DNA of 64,000 nucleotides. It comes from Lautropia sp. SCN 69-89 (GTDB lineage: Bacteria > Pseudomonadota > Gammaproteobacteria > Burkholderiales > Burkholderiaceae_E). Where the stretch lies: assembly GCA_001724855.1 (NCBI GenBank), contig MEED01000009.1:22242-86241 (forward strand), written 5' to 3'. Both the position numbers and the translations under genes were made by a program. The notes under the pieces were generated by a model that saw only the letters and a program-made list of their open reading frames with translations, did no database searches and had not been told where the DNA came from. Shown here piece after piece: positions 40,365 to 52,804 of the stretch (its first letter is position 1; each line of letters opens with the position of its first letter).

Positions 40365-41527
40365 CAGAACGACCTCGGCAGGCCGAGCACGTGCTCGGCG
40401 ACGTAGGAGAGGATCAGGTTGGTCGAGATCGGCGCCACCTGGTACAGGCGCGTCTCGCGGAACTTGCGCTCGACGTCGTACTCGTGCGCGAAGCCGAAGC
40501 CGCCGTGGAACTGGATGCAGGCATTGGCCGCTTCCCACGAGGCCTTGGCCGCGAGGTACTTGGCCATGTTGGCCTGGGCACCGCAGGGCTCGTGCGCATC
40601 GAAGCGCCGGCACGCCTCCCAGCGCATCAGGTTGGCCGCCTCGACCTCGATGAACGACTCGGCGATCGGGAACTGCACGCCCTGGTTCTGGCCGATCGGG
40701 CGGCCGAACACGATGCGCTCGTTCGCGTATTTCGTGACCCGGTCGACGAACCAGTAGCCGTCGCCGATGCATTCGGCGGCGATCAGCGTGCGCTCGGCGT
40801 TCAGGCCGTCGAGGATGTACCGGAACCCCTGGCCTTCCTCGCCGATCAGGTTCTCGGCCGGGATCTCCAGGTTCTCGAAGAACAACTCGTTGGTCTCGTG
40901 GTTGACCATGTTCGCGATCGGGCGCACCGTGAGGCCCGACTTCTCGGCCGCGCGCAGGTCGACCATGAAGATGGACATGCCCTCCGACTTCTTCTTCACC
41001 TCGGCCAGCGGCGTGGTGCGCGCGAGCAGGATCATCCAGTCGGAGTGCTGCACCCGCGAGATCCAGACCTTCTGGCCGTTGACGACGTAGCGGTCACCCT
41101 TCTTCACCGCGGTGGTCTTGATCTTCGTCGTGTCGGTGCCGGTGGTCGGCTCGGTGACGCCCATCGACTGCAGCCGCCATTCGCCGGTGGCGATCTTCGG
41201 CAGGTACTTGCGCTTCTGCTCTTCCGAGCCGTGGCGCAGCAGCGTGCCCATGTTGTACATCTGGCCGTGCAGCGCGCCCGAGTTGCCGCCCGCGCGGTTG
41301 ATCTCTTCCATGATGACCGAGGCTTCGGTCAGTCCCAGGCCCGAGCCGCCGTATTCCTGCGGAATCAGCGCGGCCATCCAGCCGGCATTCGTCAGCGCGT
41401 CGACGAACGCCTCCGGATAGGCGCGGTCCGCGTCGACCTGCCGGTGGTATTCGTCGGGAAACTGGCGGCACAGGTCGCGCACGCCGTCGCGGATGTCCTG
41501 GTAGCTGTGGTCGGAGGTCGAGCGCAT
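40364..41527 (-). CDS. Acyl-CoA dehydrogenase
   Basis: FAD-dependent alpha,beta-dehydrogenase, 387 residues, with the ACAD blocks SMGVTEPTTGTDTTKIKTTA, NGQKVWISRVQHSDW, NAERTLIAAECIG, and CIQFHGGFGFAHEYDVERKFRETRLYQ near the C terminus. Within this operon it may act on methylsuccinyl-CoA or a related branched dicarboxylyl-CoA, widening the range of C5 acids funnelled into citramalyl-CoA; this is inference. The start at 41527 follows 34 nt after the hydratase stop. Confidence 0.9.
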   Translation of the reverse strand: MRSTSDHSYQDIRDGVRDLCRQFPDEYHRQVDADRAYPEAFVDALTNAGWMAALIPQEYGGSGLGLTEASVIMEEINRAGGNSGALHGQMYNMGTLLRHGSEEQKRKYLPKIATGEWRLQSMGVTEPTTGTDTTKIKTTAVKKGDRYVVNGQKVWISRVQHSDWMILLARTTPLAEVKKKSEGMSIFMVDLRAAEKSGLTVRPIANMVNHETNELFFENLEIPAENLIGEEGQGFRYILDGLNAERTLIAAECIGDGYWFVDRVTKYANERIVFGRPIGQNQGVQFPIAESFIEVEAANLMRWEACRRFDAHEPCGAQANMAKYLAAKASWEAANACIQFHGGFGFAHEYDVERKFRETRLYQVAPISTNLILSYVAEHVLGLPRSF

Positions 41528-41561
41528 CGTGATGTCCGGGAGGTTGGTCGGGTGCGGCCGC

Positions 41562-42407
41562 TCAGGGCAGCTGCGCGGTGGCTTCCATCGCGAGGAAGCC
41601 TTCGTGGTCGCGGGCCCACAGCCGCACCTGGCGGTCGCCATCGGGGCACCCGCAGACGGTGAAGCGGTGGATGTCGAACAGCGGGCGCACCGCCCTGAAC
41701 TCGAAGCGGCGCACGCGCACCCGCGGCATCTCGCGCCGCAGCAGGTCGAGCAGCAGCGTCGCGATCAGCGGCCCGTGCACCACCAGCCCGGGATAGCCCT
41801 CGACTTCGGTGACGTAGCTGCGGTCGTAGTGGATCCGGTGCCCGTTGAAGGTGAGCGCCGAGTAGCGAAAGAGCAGCACCGGGTCGGGCACGATCTCGCG
41901 CGAGAACGCCGCATCGGCGGGCGCGGGGCGCGCCTCGGCGGCCGGCGCCCCCGGCGCGGGGTGGTCGCGGTAGACGATGTCGTGCTCTTCGGTGATCGCC
42001 AGCCCGCGTGCGTCCGTGATCTCGTGGCGCACGTTCACGAAGACCAGCGAGCCGCTGCGCCCCGACTTGCCGCGAACGTCGGCGATGCGCGACTCGCGCG
42101 TGATTTCGTCGCCCACCCGCGGTGCATGATGGAACTCGAGCCGCCCGCCGGCCCACATGCGCCGCGGCAGCGGCACGGGCGGCAGGAAGCCGCCGCGCCT
42201 GGCGTGTCCGTCGGGGCCGATCTCGCTCTGTCGCGTGAGCGGCGTGAAGTACAGCCAGTGCCAAAGTGGCGGCAGGTCGGTGCCGGGCAGCGGCTCGGGG
42301 TCGTTGCGGTCGAGCGTGGCCGACAACGCGGCCACCGGCGTGGCCGTGACCAGGTCGGAACGCCGCTCGGTGCGGCCGATCCATTCCTCGAGGTGCTGGA
42401 TGTCCAT
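41562..42407 (-). CDS. MaoC-like hydratase, probable itaconyl-/mesaconyl-CoA hydratase
   Basis: 281-residue double hot-dog protein (FAS1/HTD2-like N-terminal dehydratase plus MaoC-like half). The catalytic region is FNGHRIHYDRSYVTEVEGYPGLVVHGP, with the His/Asp pair typical of R-hydratases. Length and domain order match itaconyl-CoA hydratase and mesaconyl-C4-CoA hydratase, which yield citramalyl-CoA. It is the first gene of the minus-strand operon and is divergent from the LysR gene, 157 nt apart. Start ATG 42407 gives MDIQHLEEWIGRTE, typical of these proteins. Confidence 0.87.
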   Translation of the reverse strand: MDIQHLEEWIGRTERRSDLVTATPVAALSATLDRNDPEPLPGTDLPPLWHWLYFTPLTRQSEIGPDGHARRGGFLPPVPLPRRMWAGGRLEFHHAPRVGDEITRESRIADVRGKSGRSGSLVFVNVRHEITDARGLAITEEHDIVYRDHPAPGAPAAEARPAPADAAFSREIVPDPVLLFRYSALTFNGHRIHYDRSYVTEVEGYPGLVVHGPLIATLLLDLLRREMPRVRVRRFEFRAVRPLFDIHRFTVCGCPDGDRQVRLWARDHEGFLAMEATAQLP

Positions 42408-42564
42408 GGCGGTTCCCGGATCGCGCCTCGACGCGAAAGTTCGAGCTTGCGCGAAACCATGGCTGCCGACAATTCGCAATTCCGCAAGCCTGCCTTCACC
42501 AGCGGCTAAGGCGATAGACTGTGGCCCAGGGTCGGCAATCGCCGGTCCGCTGCAGCCTGCGTTC
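42408..42564. promoter_or_regulatory. Divergent control region, CoA operon / LysR gene
   Basis: 157-nt gap between the hydratase operon and its divergent LysR regulator, the classic site for LysR autoregulation and activation. It contains TTCG-N8-CGAA (42440-42455) and AATTCGCAATT (42471-42481), both partial dyads and the least GC-rich parts of the gap. The exact T-N11-A site cannot be fixed by eye. Confidence 0.4.
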
Positions 42565-43497
42565 ATGTCCATGCACTTCGACCTGGTCGACCTGCGCCTG
42601 ATGGTGCGGATCGCCGAAGCCAATAGCCTGACCGGGGGCGCGGCCTCCTCGCACATGTCGCTGCCGGCGGCCAGCGCGCGCGTCAAGCACCTCGAGGAGC
42701 GCATCGGCGCCAAGCTGCTCTACCGGACCAGCCAGGGCGTGACGCTCACGCCGCCCGGGCAGGCCTTCGTGCAGCACGCGCGGCTGGTGCTGGCGCAGAT
42801 CGAGCACCTGCGCAGCGACCTGCGCGAATATGCGAAGGGCGTGAAGGGTCACCTGCGGGTGCTCGCGAACGCCACCGCGCTGGGCGAATTCCTGCCGCCG
42901 GTGCTGCGCACCTACCTGCTGCGGCATCCCGACGTGAACGTCGACCTGCGCGAGCGCCTGAGCGACGAGATCGTCCGCGCAGTGTCCGACGGGCAGACCG
43001 ACATCGGCATCGTCGCGGGCACGGTGCGCACCGAGAGCCTCGAAGTCCTCCCGTACCGGCACGACCGGCTGGTGCTGGCGGTGCCGGCGGGCCATCCGCT
43101 GGCCGCCCAGCCGGAGGTCGACTTCGCCGACACGCTCGAACTGGACCACGTCGGCCTGCAGGACGCCAGCGCGCTGCACGGCTTCATACGGCGCCTGTGC
43201 GAAGGGCTGGGCCGGCCGCTGCGGCTGCGCATCCAGGTGAGCGGCTTCGAGACCGCGTGCCGGATGATCGAGGCGGGCGTGGGCGTCGGCGTGCTGCCCG
43301 GCTCGGCCGCGCGGCGCCATGCGCAGACGATGGAGATCGGCATCGTCGCATTGCGCGACGACTGGGCACTGCGCGAACTGCGCATCTGCGCGCGCAGCCT
43401 GGAGGCGCTGCCGGGCTACGCCCGCGACCTGGTCGACCTGCTGGTGGCCGATGCCCGCGAGGCGGCGCGCAGTGCGCCTGTTGCGGCGCGGCGCTGA
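42565..43497 (+). CDS. LysR-family transcriptional regulator
   Basis: 310-residue LTTR: N-terminal winged helix (about 5-65; FDLVDLRLMVRIAEANSLTGGA, SARVKHLEERIGAKLLYRTSQGVTLT), coiled linker, and a periplasmic-binding-like effector domain ending AARR. Likely controls the divergent CoA operon and perhaps the dctPQM genes 164 nt downstream on its own strand. The effector is probably the imported acid or its CoA ester. ATGs at 42565 and 42571 are both in frame; no strong ribosome site distinguishes them. P. aeruginosa has a LysR gene in the equivalent place. Confidence 0.9.
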   Translation: MSMHFDLVDLRLMVRIAEANSLTGGAASSHMSLPAASARVKHLEERIGAKLLYRTSQGVTLTPPGQAFVQHARLVLAQIEHLRSDLREYAKGVKGHLRVLANATALGEFLPPVLRTYLLRHPDVNVDLRERLSDEIVRAVSDGQTDIGIVAGTVRTESLEVLPYRHDRLVLAVPAGHPLAAQPEVDFADTLELDHVGLQDASALHGFIRRLCEGLGRPLRLRIQVSGFETACRMIEAGVGVGVLPGSAARRHAQTMEIGIVALRDDWALRELRICARSLEALPGYARDLVDLLVADAREAARSAPVAARR

Positions 43498-43530
43498 CTG
43501 GCCGATCACGCGCCGCCGCGGGGCGGCCGT

Positions 43531-44650
<1,120 letters not shown>

Positions 44651-44693
44651 CCGCACGGACGCCCCGCGCGCAGCGCGCCACGGAACGCCTTGC

Positions 44694-45242
44694 GTGAATA
44701 GCGGCTGGGTCGGACGGATCGAGGAGGGCCTCGTGGCTCTCCTCATTTCGTTGATGACGCTGATCACCTTCATGCAGGTGGTCGCGCGCTACGTCTTCAA
44801 CTACAGCTTCGTCTGGGCGCTCGAACTCACGACCTTCCTGTTCGGCGGCCTGATCTTCATCGGCATCTCGTACGGTGTGCGCGTGGGCGCGCACATCGGC
44901 GTCGACGTGCTGGTCAAGTCGCTGAAGCCGGGCACCGCGCGGGCGGTTACTGCGATCGCCACGGTGCTGTGCATGGTCTACGCCGCGATCGTCTTCGTCG
45001 GCGGATGGATCTACGTCGGCAAGATCCACGACATCGGCATCCTGGCGCAGGACCTGCCGATTCCGGCATGGGTGCCGCGGGTGGTACTGCCGCTCGGATT
45101 CGCGCTGCTGTTCTTCCGCTTCGGCCAGGTGCTGGTGCGCACGCTCAGCGGCAAGCAGACGGCGCTGCTCGCCGACGAGGCCGAGGACGCACTGAAGCTG
45201 CGTGCCACCGATTCCGGCGACGCGCCGCGGGAGCGCGAATGA
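44694..45242 (+). CDS. dctQ: DctQ, TRAP-transporter small membrane subunit
   Basis: 182-residue four-helix subunit that joins the receptor and the large permease. It shows IEEGLVALLISLMTLITFMQVVARYVFNYSFVWALELTTFLF, typical of DctQ, plus RVGAHIGVDVLV. The start is GTG 44694 (MNSGWVGRIEEG); the charged C-terminal tail is somewhat long. It ends in an ATGA overlap with dctM. Confidence 0.92.
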   Translation: MNSGWVGRIEEGLVALLISLMTLITFMQVVARYVFNYSFVWALELTTFLFGGLIFIGISYGVRVGAHIGVDVLVKSLKPGTARAVTAIATVLCMVYAAIVFVGGWIYVGKIHDIGILAQDLPIPAWVPRVVLPLGFALLFFRFGQVLVRTLSGKQTALLADEAEDALKLRATDSGDAPRERE

Positions 45243-46516
45243 CCACCGCGGCGCTGTTCGTCATGCTGTTCGTGTTCATGTTCATGGGCATGCCGGTGGC
45301 GGTCGCGCTCGGGCTGTCCTCGCTGCTCACGATCCTGGTCTTCGGTCAGGATTCGCTCGCCTCGCTGGCGCTCAAGCTCTACGAGACCTCCGAGCACTTC
45401 ACGCTGCTGGCGATCCCGTTCTTCATCCTCGGCGGCGTGTTCATGACCACCGGCGGCGTGGCCAAGCGGATGATCCGCTTCGCGGTCGCCTGCGTGGGCC
45501 ACTTCCACGGCGGCCTCGCGATGGCCTCGGTGCTGGCCTGCATGCTGTTCGCCGCCGTGTCGGGTTCCTCGCCGGCCACCGTGGTCGCAGTCGGCTCGAT
45601 CGTGATCGCCGGCATGGTGCGAGCCGGTTATCCGCAGTCGTTCGCCGCCGGGGTGGTCTGCAACGCCGGCACGCTCGGCATCCTGATTCCGCCGTCGATC
45701 GTGCTGGTCGTCTACGGTGCCGCCACCGAAACCTCGGTGGGCAAGCTGTTCATGGCGGGCATCGTCCCGGGCATCCTGCTGGGCCTGCTGCTGATGGTGG
45801 CGATCTACGTCCTTGCCAGGATGCGCAACCTGCCGCGCCAGCCGAGTCCCACGCTGCGCGAGATCGTCGACTCGGGGCGCGATTCGCTGTGGGGCCTGCT
45901 GCTGGTCGTGATCATCCTCGGCGGCATCTACGGCGGCGTGTTCACGCCGACCGAGGCGGCCGCGGTCTCGGCGGTCTACGCGTTCGTCGTCGCGATGTTC
46001 GTCTACCGCGACATCGGCTGGCGCCAGGTGCCGGCAATGCTCGTCGATGCGTCGAAGATCACGGTGATGCTGATGTTCATCATCGCCAACGCGCTGCTGT
46101 TCGCGCACGTGCTCACCACCGAGCGCATCCCGCAGATCATCGCCGAGCACATCGTTGCCTGGGGGATGCCGGCCTGGGGATTCCTGGTCGTGGTGAACAT
46201 CCTGCTGCTGATCGCCGGGATGTTCATGGAGCCGACCGGGATCATCCTCATCATGGCGCCGATCCTGTTCCCGATCGCGATGAAACTGGGCATCGACCCG
46301 GTGCACCTGGGCATCATCATGGTGGTGAACCTGGAGATCGGCATGGTCACGCCGCCGGTGGGCCTGAACCTGTTCGTTACCGTGGGCATCACCGACATGA
46401 CGATCGGCGAGGTCATCCGAGCGGCGCTGCCGTGGTTGTCGCTGCTGCTCGTGTTCCTGATGATCGTCACCTACCTGCCGCAGATCTCGCTGTTCCTTCC
46501 GAACATGCTGCTCTAA
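45239..46516 (+). CDS. dctM: DctM, TRAP-transporter large permease
   Basis: 425-residue, about 12-helix permease that drives uptake with a sodium gradient. Family blocks present: FMGMPVAVALGLSSLLTI, LLAIPFFILGGVFMTTGG, FAAVSGSSPATVVAVGSI, GILIPPSIVLVVYG, GMFMEPTGIILIMAPILFPIA. The start overlaps the dctQ stop by 4 nt. The stop overlaps the convergent MFS gene by 4 nt, leaving no room for a dedicated terminator. Confidence 0.94.
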   Translation: MTTAALFVMLFVFMFMGMPVAVALGLSSLLTILVFGQDSLASLALKLYETSEHFTLLAIPFFILGGVFMTTGGVAKRMIRFAVACVGHFHGGLAMASVLACMLFAAVSGSSPATVVAVGSIVIAGMVRAGYPQSFAAGVVCNAGTLGILIPPSIVLVVYGAATETSVGKLFMAGIVPGILLGLLLMVAIYVLARMRNLPRQPSPTLREIVDSGRDSLWGLLLVVIILGGIYGGVFTPTEAAAVSAVYAFVVAMFVYRDIGWRQVPAMLVDASKITVMLMFIIANALLFAHVLTTERIPQIIAEHIVAWGMPAWGFLVVVNILLLIAGMFMEPTGIILIMAPILFPIAMKLGIDPVHLGIIMVVNLEIGMVTPPVGLNLFVTVGITDMTIGEVIRAALPWLSLLLVFLMIVTYLPQISLFLPNMLL

Positions 46517-47763
46517 TCCGCCGGAGCAGGATGCGCGATCGCGGCGCGCCGCGCTCGCAACGCGGCGCCGATCATCACCAGCGTGCACGCGCCGAGCATG
46601 GCCACCAGTCCGGGCCAGCCGCCGGCGCTCCAGGCCTTGCCCGCCGCCGTTCCGATGATGCTCGCCCCGAGGTAATAGCCGAAGAGGTACAGGGCGGCCG
46701 CAAGCGCCGGGCGCTCGGGGGCGCGCCGCGACACCCAGCCGCTGGCCAGCGCGTGGGCGGCGAAGAAACCGAAGGTGCTCACCGCGACGCCGGCCACGAT
46801 CGCGGGCAGCGGTGCCGCGAGGGTGATCAGCAGCCCCGCGGCCAGCAGCGCCAGCATGATCCACAGCACGTTGCGCCGGCCATGGCGATCGGCCAGGCGT
46901 CCGGCGAGTGCCGAGGCGGCGCTGCCCAGCAGGTAAAGCAGGTAGATCGTACCGATGGCCGACTGGCCGAGTCGGTAGGGCGCTTCGACCAGGCGATAGG
47001 CGAGGTAGTTGTACAGGGCGATGAAGGTGCCCATGAGCAGGAAGCCGATCAGGAACAACCAGGGCAGGCCGGGGTCCGCCAGCATCGCGCGAGTGTCTCG
47101 CAGGATGCGCCCGAGTGCCGCGTCGCGCTCGCGAAAGTGGCGCGAGGCCGGCAGGCGGCGCCAGAACAGCACCGCAGCGACCACCCCGAGGACACCGAGC
47201 AGCCCCAGTGCGAGACGCCAGGATTGCCCCTCGGTGACCATCGCGGCCAGGAAGCGCCCGCTCATTCCGCCCAGCGCATTGCCGCCGATGTACAGGCCCA
47301 TCGCGCGACCCTGGGCGGCCGGTGCGATCTCCTCGGCCAGATAGGCCATCGCAGCGGCGGGCAGGCCGGCGATGGCCACTCCGAGCAGCGCGCGCAGCAC
47401 CAGCAGTTGCGCGAAGTCGGCCACGAAGGCGGAAGCGGTGCAGACGACGGCTGACGCGGCAAGCGAGAGCTTCATCAGGCGTACGCGTCCGAAGCGATCG
47501 GACAGCACGCTGGCCGGAATCAGCGACAGCGCCAGGCCCGCCGTGCCCGCGGAGACAGCCAGGCTGGCGGCCGCCGGATCGAGCGAAAACTCCGCCGACA
47601 GCAGCGGCAGCAACGGCTGCGTGCCGTAGAGCATCGCGAAGCTCGCAAAGCCGCCGAAGAACATCGCGACGTTGACGTGCCGAAAGGCGGGCGAGCCTGC
47701 GACGAGGCGGCTGGACGACGACGCGGCATGCGCAGCGGCTGGATCGGGAGCGGGGTCGGGCAT
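46513..47763 (-). CDS. MFS transporter (YnfM/AraJ-like)
   Basis: 416-residue major-facilitator permease with 12 predicted helices and the A-loop motif SVLSDRFGRVRLMKLS between helices 2 and 3, repeated as GRLADRHGRRNVLW in the second half. The N terminus is Ala/Pro/Ser-rich and cytoplasmic. The subgroup includes putative sugar or drug exporters; the substrate is not predictable. It converges with dctM; its ATG is 5 nt from the tRNA-Pro CCA end. Confidence 0.88.
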   Translation of the reverse strand: MPDPAPDPAAAHAASSSSRLVAGSPAFRHVNVAMFFGGFASFAMLYGTQPLLPLLSAEFSLDPAAASLAVSAGTAGLALSLIPASVLSDRFGRVRLMKLSLAASAVVCTASAFVADFAQLLVLRALLGVAIAGLPAAAMAYLAEEIAPAAQGRAMGLYIGGNALGGMSGRFLAAMVTEGQSWRLALGLLGVLGVVAAVLFWRRLPASRHFRERDAALGRILRDTRAMLADPGLPWLFLIGFLLMGTFIALYNYLAYRLVEAPYRLGQSAIGTIYLLYLLGSAASALAGRLADRHGRRNVLWIMLALLAAGLLITLAAPLPAIVAGVAVSTFGFFAAHALASGWVSRRAPERPALAAALYLFGYYLGASIIGTAAGKAWSAGGWPGLVAMLGACTLVMIGAALRARRAAIAHPAPAD

Positions 47764-47767
47764 CGAA

Positions 47768-47844
47768 TGGTCGGGGTGAGAGGATTCGAACCTCCGGCCT
47801 CTACGTCCCGAACGTAGCGCTCTACCAGGCTAAGCTACACCCCG
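47768..47844 (-). tRNA. tRNA-Pro (anticodon CGG)
   Basis: 77-nt cloverleaf read from 47844 to 47768. The acceptor stem CGGGGTG pairs with CACCCCG, followed by discriminator A and an encoded CCA (47768-47770). The anticodon stem is CTACG/CGTAG with loop TTCGGGA, giving CGG (reads CCG). The T-arm is GGAGGTTCGAATCCTCT. Confidence 0.95.
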
Positions 47845-47936
47845 AATCGCGCGCCTCCGGAACGGAAGCCGCTGAAGCAACCCGATGTGGGCGATGCCCC
47901 GGCCGGGTCGGGATTGCCGGGAATCGTGAGCGGGAC

Positions 47937-48920
47937 CTAGCGGTCGCGCTCGATCGAGTAAGTCGTCAAGTATAGCAGGGCGTCCCGGTGCGCGGAAGCC
48001 GACCCGTCGGGCAGCAGCGTGTCGAGGGTGGCTCGCGCGGCCGCGGCCTCGGCCGCGGCACGCTCGCGCGTGTAGTCGAGCGCGCCGGTGCGGTGGATCG
48101 CCGCCATGATCGCGTCGAAATCCGCGGTCGAGCCCTGCTCCACCGCGCGGCGCACCAGCGAGCGCTCGGTCTCGTCGCCGCGCAGCATCACGTGAATCAG
48201 CGGCAGCGTCGGCTTCCCCTCGCGCAAATCGTCGCCGACGTTCTTGCCGATGTCACCGGTCACGCCCGAGTAGTCGAGCACGTCGTCGATCAGCTGGAAC
48301 GCGGTTCCGAGCCGGCGGCCGTATTCCGCGGCGGCCGTCTCGACCTCGGGCGTGGCGTCGCACAGGATCGCGCCCAGTCGCGCCGCGGCCTCGAACAGCC
48401 GCGCGGTCTTGTAGCGGATCACCTGCATGTAGCGCGCCTCGTCGGTGTCGGGGTCGTTGCAGTTGATCAACTGCAGCACCTCGCCTTCGGCGATCGTGTT
48501 GGTGGCATCGGCGAGCACCCCCATCACCCGCATGTCGTCGACCTCGACCATCATCTGGAAGGCGCGCGAGTAGAGGAAATCACCCACCAGCACCGAGGCG
48601 GGGTTGCCGAAGGCCGCGTTGGCGGTCTGGCGGCCGCGGCGCAGTTCCGATTCGTCGACGACGTCGTCGTGCAGCAGCGTCGCGGTGTGAATGAATTCGA
48701 CCACCGCGGCCAGCAGGTAGTGATTACTTGCTCCCTTGTAACCCAGCGCCCGCGCGAAGAGCAGCAGGAGCAGCGGGCGCATCCGCTTGCCGCCGGCGCC
48801 GATGATGTAGTCGGCGATGCTGTTGATCAGCACGACTTCCGAGCCGAGGCGCTGGCGGATCACGCGGTCGGTTTCGGCGAGGTCCGACGCCAGGATCGGG
48901 AAGAGTTCGGAGGGTTTCAT
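47937..48920 (-). CDS. ispB: IspB-type polyprenyl diphosphate synthase (octaprenyl)
   Basis: Head-to-tail prenyltransferase making the ubiquinone side chain. The 327-residue product has both Asp-rich motifs: LLHDDVVDES (first) and QLIDDVLDYSG (second), plus GGKRMRPLLLLL. The ATG at 48920 (MKPSELFPILASDL) matches family starts; the frame also opens at TTG 48998, but that would overlap the rplU promoter. It is divergent from rplU-rpmA-obgE, a conserved arrangement in proteobacteria. Confidence 0.93.
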   Translation of the reverse strand: MKPSELFPILASDLAETDRVIRQRLGSEVVLINSIADYIIGAGGKRMRPLLLLLFARALGYKGASNHYLLAAVVEFIHTATLLHDDVVDESELRRGRQTANAAFGNPASVLVGDFLYSRAFQMMVEVDDMRVMGVLADATNTIAEGEVLQLINCNDPDTDEARYMQVIRYKTARLFEAAARLGAILCDATPEVETAAAEYGRRLGTAFQLIDDVLDYSGVTGDIGKNVGDDLREGKPTLPLIHVMLRGDETERSLVRRAVEQGSTADFDAIMAAIHRTGALDYTRERAAAEAAAARATLDTLLPDGSASAHRDALLYLTTYSIERDR

Positions 48921-48965
48921 GGGGCGGGCGTATGCAGCCGCGATTATAGTCGGCCCCGGCTTGCT

Positions 48966-48994
48966 TTGACGGAGGCGTTGCGATGAAGGATAAT
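48966..48994 (+). promoter_or_regulatory. Sigma-70 promoter for rplU-rpmA
   Basis: TTGACG (48966-48971) and GATAAT (48989-48994) with a 17-nt spacer; the best promoter match in the window. Predicted start near 49001, leaving a 50-nt leader to the rplU ATG, in keeping with a highly expressed ribosomal-protein operon. Confidence 0.75.
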
Positions 48995-49050
48995 CCAAGG
49001 TTTTCCGTTCTCGGGACGAGCGTTCTCAGGACACATTTCGAGAGGTTCCC

Positions 49051-49431
49051 ATGTACGCGGTCATAAAAACCGGTGGCAAGCAGTATCGGGTTGCTGCCGG
49101 CGACAAGATCAAGGTAGAACAGATGCCGGCGGACATCGGAGCTGAAATCACGATCGACCAGGTACTGGCGGTCGGCGCGGGCGACCAGCTTTCGGTCGGC
49201 GCGCCGCTGGTGTCCGGGGCGACGGTTTCGGCGACGGTGCTCTCCCACGGGCGGCACGACAAGGTCCGCATCTTCAAGATGCGCCGCCGCAAGCACTATC
49301 GCAAGCAGCAGGGTCATCGCCAGAACTTCACCGAGCTGTTCGTGAGCCGCATCGCCTCGGCGATCGGCGAGGCGACGGCGGAAGTGCCGGCGATCGCGCC
49401 CCCGGCCTCCGGGGCCGGCGCCGAAGCTTAA
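49051..49431 (+). CDS. rplU: Ribosomal protein bL21
   Basis: Large-subunit protein binding 23S rRNA near L20. It starts [23 protein letters not shown], with the basic block [21 protein letters not shown] that contacts RNA. At 126 residues it is about 20 longer than the E. coli protein, due to an Ala/Pro-rich C-terminal tail after FVSRI. rpmA follows 12 nt downstream. Confidence 0.97.
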   Translation: MYAVIKTGGKQYRVAAGDKIKVEQMPADIGAEITIDQVLAVGAGDQLSVGAPLVSGATVSATVLSHGRHDKVRIFKMRRRKHYRKQQGHRQNFTELFVSRIASAIGEATAEVPAIAPPASGAGAEA

Positions 49432-49443
49432 GGAGTCAGCAAC

Positions 49444-52091
<2,648 letters not shown>

Positions 52092-52114
52092 CAGGACCAG
52101 ATTGCGGCGAAGGC

Positions 52115-52139
52115 TAACCTGCCGCGCAGCGGCAGGTTA
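52115..52139 (+). repeat. Perfect 11-bp hairpin next to the proB hairpin
   Basis: TAACCTGCCGC, loop GCA, GCGGCAGGTTA. It begins 11 nt after the first hairpin and immediately precedes the open frame of the DUF3313 remnant. Again there is no T-tract. Confidence 0.8.
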
Positions 52140-52420
52140 AGCCCGCGAAGCCGACCGACATCATTCCGGTCAAGGCGCTGTTCAACATCGCGCGCTCGGC
52201 CTCAGGCGGCGCTCCGATGGTGGCGGAGATGACCGCCGAGTTCGAGGTCCTCGACCCGACCGGTCGCCGCATCGCCGCCGCGACCGCGACCCGCAAGGGT
52301 GAGAAGACCTTGAAGCAGGGGTCGCAGATCACCTGGGAGGATCTGGACGCGATCACCGCGTACTGGGCGAGCGGCTTCCGTCGGCGCCTGGATGAAGCGC
52401 GGGGGGTTGCCGGGCCCTGA
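52118..52420 (+). pseudogene. 3' remnant of a DUF3313-family gene
   Basis: The frame is open from 52118 to a stop at 52420 (about 100 codons) but lacks a start and an N-terminal half. The translation TDIIPVKALFNIARSASGG, MVAEMTAEFEVLDPTGRRIA, KTLKQGSQITWEDLDAI, TAYWASGFRRRLDE matches the C-terminal part of DUF3313 lipoproteins, which are normally about 220 residues with a signal peptide. The 5' boundary falls exactly at the two hairpins. An ATG at 52217 could give 67 residues, but without a fold this is probably dead. Between 52092 and 52436 there is nothing else. Confidence 0.7.
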
Positions 52421-52436
52421 GTCGCCGAGGCGGTCT

Positions 52437-52673
52437 CTAACCCGCGGCGTACCCCGCGCTGCCGCCTTCCTCGAACGCCTGCGCAAGCTCCTCCGCCTCG
52501 TTCACCGGAACCACGCGCCGGTTCTCGCAGAAGAACCTGAGGCCGGCGCGGTTCTGCGCATACAGCCGCCTGGCCGCGGCGAGCGCCGCCGACGGGTCGA
52601 GGATCGTGGTCAGCGAGAACACGTCCTCGCCGGCGGCTTCGACGTCGGTACCCTGAGCCTGCATCGTTTCCAT
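52437..52673 (-). CDS. Small hypothetical protein (78 aa)
   Basis: Unrecognised. It begins METMQAQGTDVEAAGED, with AGGAGA 6 nt before the ATG, a good ribosome site, which supports a real gene. It contains DPSAALAAARRLYAQNRAGLRFFCENRRVV and an acidic, Gly-rich C terminus; no membrane helix or signal peptide. Predicted soluble, mostly helical. It converges on the DUF3313 remnant and no functional partner is evident. Confidence 0.6.
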   Translation of the reverse strand: METMQAQGTDVEAAGEDVFSLTTILDPSAALAAARRLYAQNRAGLRFFCENRRVVPVNEAEELAQAFEEGGSAGYAAG

Positions 52674-52804
52674 TGCGCGTCTCCTGTCGGAACGACGAGG
52701 TCAGAGTAGGCTGGCCGGACGTCGCCGATCGCCGGGGAGCGGTCGGACGCCGTTCATGACAGGACGAACGTCGGTCTCGAGCCGTGCACGATGTTGTGCG
52801 CGCG

